NCBI GenBank assembly: GCA_021817025.1
Contig: JAKAWF010000258.1
Location: 1 to 5,471 of the forward strand
Length of the DNA: 5,471 bases
Reading direction: 5' to 3'
Origin: a bacterium
GTDB taxonomy: Bacteria > Chloroflexota > Dormibacteria > UBA8260 > Bog-877
Positions 4,980 through 5,471 of the stretch are shown piece by piece. Below the pieces are notes generated by a model. That model saw only the letters and a list, made by a program, of their open reading frames with translations, was not told the DNA's origin and made no database searches. Within the stretch, counting starts at the first letter, position 1, and every line of letters starts with the position of its first letter. The position numbers and the translations under genes are program-made.

Positions 4980-5471
4980 ATGTTGATCGGGGCCCACGTC
5001 TCCACCCAGGGAGGGATCCTGACCGCGTTCGACCGCGCCCAGGCGATCGGGGCCGAGGCGGTCCAGATCCACCCCACCGCGCCCCAGAGCTGGCGGCGGC
5101 TGGAGCTCTCGGCCGAGACGGTGGCGGAGTTTCGCTCCCGGATGAAGTCGACCGGCCTCGACGCCTTCTTCCTCCACGCCGTCTACCTGATCAACCTGGC
5201 AACGACCAGGGAGGACCTGCTGGAACGCTCCCAGGGCGCGCTCCAGCACTACCTGGAGCTGGCCAACCTCCTGGGAGCTCGGGGCGTCATCTTCCACCCC
5301 GGCTCCCACAAGGGCCTGGGCTTCGACCAGACGCTGCCGCAGATGGCCCAGGCCATGCGCCAGGCTCTTGACGCGGCCCCTGGGGACAGCCTGCTCCTGA
5401 TCGAGAACAGCGCCGGCGCCGGCGACAACGTGGGCAGCTCCTTCGCCCAGATCCGGCGCATGATGGAGGCG
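4980..5471 (+). CDS. nfo: Endonuclease IV (AP endonuclease), 3' end missing
   Basis: The first 164 residues of deoxyribonuclease IV; the frame is still open at the window end, and the family is usually about 280 residues long. The enzyme cuts the DNA backbone 5' of abasic sites and removes 3' blocking groups in base excision repair, using three zinc ions in a TIM barrel. Family signatures are MLIGAHVSTQGG at the N-terminus, FLHAVYLINLA (64-74), FHPGSHKG (105-112) and LIENSAGAGDNVG (140-152). His66, His106 and Glu142 match the zinc ligands His69, His109 and Glu145 of the E. coli enzyme; the remaining ligands lie beyond the window. ATG 4980 begins four bases after the lipoprotein stop and gives the standard N-terminus. 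The Shine-Dalgarno sequence is weak, so coupling to the upstream gene is likely. Confidence 0.95.
   Translation, partial: MLIGAHVSTQGGILTAFDRAQAIGAEAVQIHPTAPQSWRRLELSAETVAEFRSRMKSTGLDAFFLHAVYLINLATTREDLLERSQGALQHYLELANLLGARGVIFHPGSHKGLGFDQTLPQMAQAMRQALDAAPGDSLLLIENSAGAGDNVGSSFAQIRRMMEA

Noticed and set aside
1..5471. Mobile element, CRISPR array, tRNA or rRNA
   Set aside because: No transposase or integrase, no terminal or direct repeats, no regularly spaced repeats and no RNA gene signature were seen on either strand.

Overview
The window is strongly GC-rich, with G/C at most third codon positions. It is fully packed with plus-strand genes that are separated by a few bases or overlap by one. 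This is ordinary bacterial chromosome; no transposase, phage, CRISPR, tRNA or rRNA signal is visible. High GC, a leaderless-looking promoter, GTG/TTG starts and the gene content (Get3/ArsA-like ATPase with an HSP20-like tail, small M50 protease, LppX/LolA-like lipoprotein) suggest an actinobacterium or a high-GC Chloroflexota/Dormibacterota-type soil bacterium. That placement is an inference from style, not from a marker gene.

Layout: (1) 1-450, the 3' end of a Pro/Ala-rich protein ending in one hydrophobic segment at its extreme C-terminus (tail-anchored layout). (2) 456-476, a perfect GC-rich inverted repeat, then a TATACT -10 box at 483-488 placed so that transcription would begin at or next to the ATG at 496. 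(3) 496-1665, a Get3/ArsA-family ATPase with a C-terminal alpha-crystallin/HSP20-like domain. (4) 1665-1901, a 78-residue helical protein of unknown function, coupled to the ATPase by a TGATG overlap. (5) 1908-2693, an M50 site-2-protease-like membrane metalloprotease. (6) 2693-3193, a Nudix hydrolase, again coupled by TGATG. (7) 3198-4181, a CaCA-superfamily (sodium/calcium exchanger-like) membrane protein. (8) 4265-4975, a lipoprotein with a probable LppX/LolA-like fold. (9) 4980 to the window end, the N-terminal 164 residues of endonuclease IV (nfo).

Genes 3 to 7 look like one transcription unit started by the promoter at 483-488, with genes 8 and 9 probably read through or started from a weak site in the 83-bp gap at 4182-4264. 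Several products act at or on the membrane: a candidate tail-anchored protein, a Get3-like ATPase, an intramembrane protease, an exchanger and a lipoprotein. The Nudix hydrolase and endonuclease IV are housekeeping/repair functions. The most interesting point is the tail-anchored-looking protein immediately upstream of a Get3-like ATPase that carries its own small-heat-shock-like domain and a coupled small helical partner. There is no strong evidence for a wholly new system; this is a suggestive neighbourhood that can be tested.
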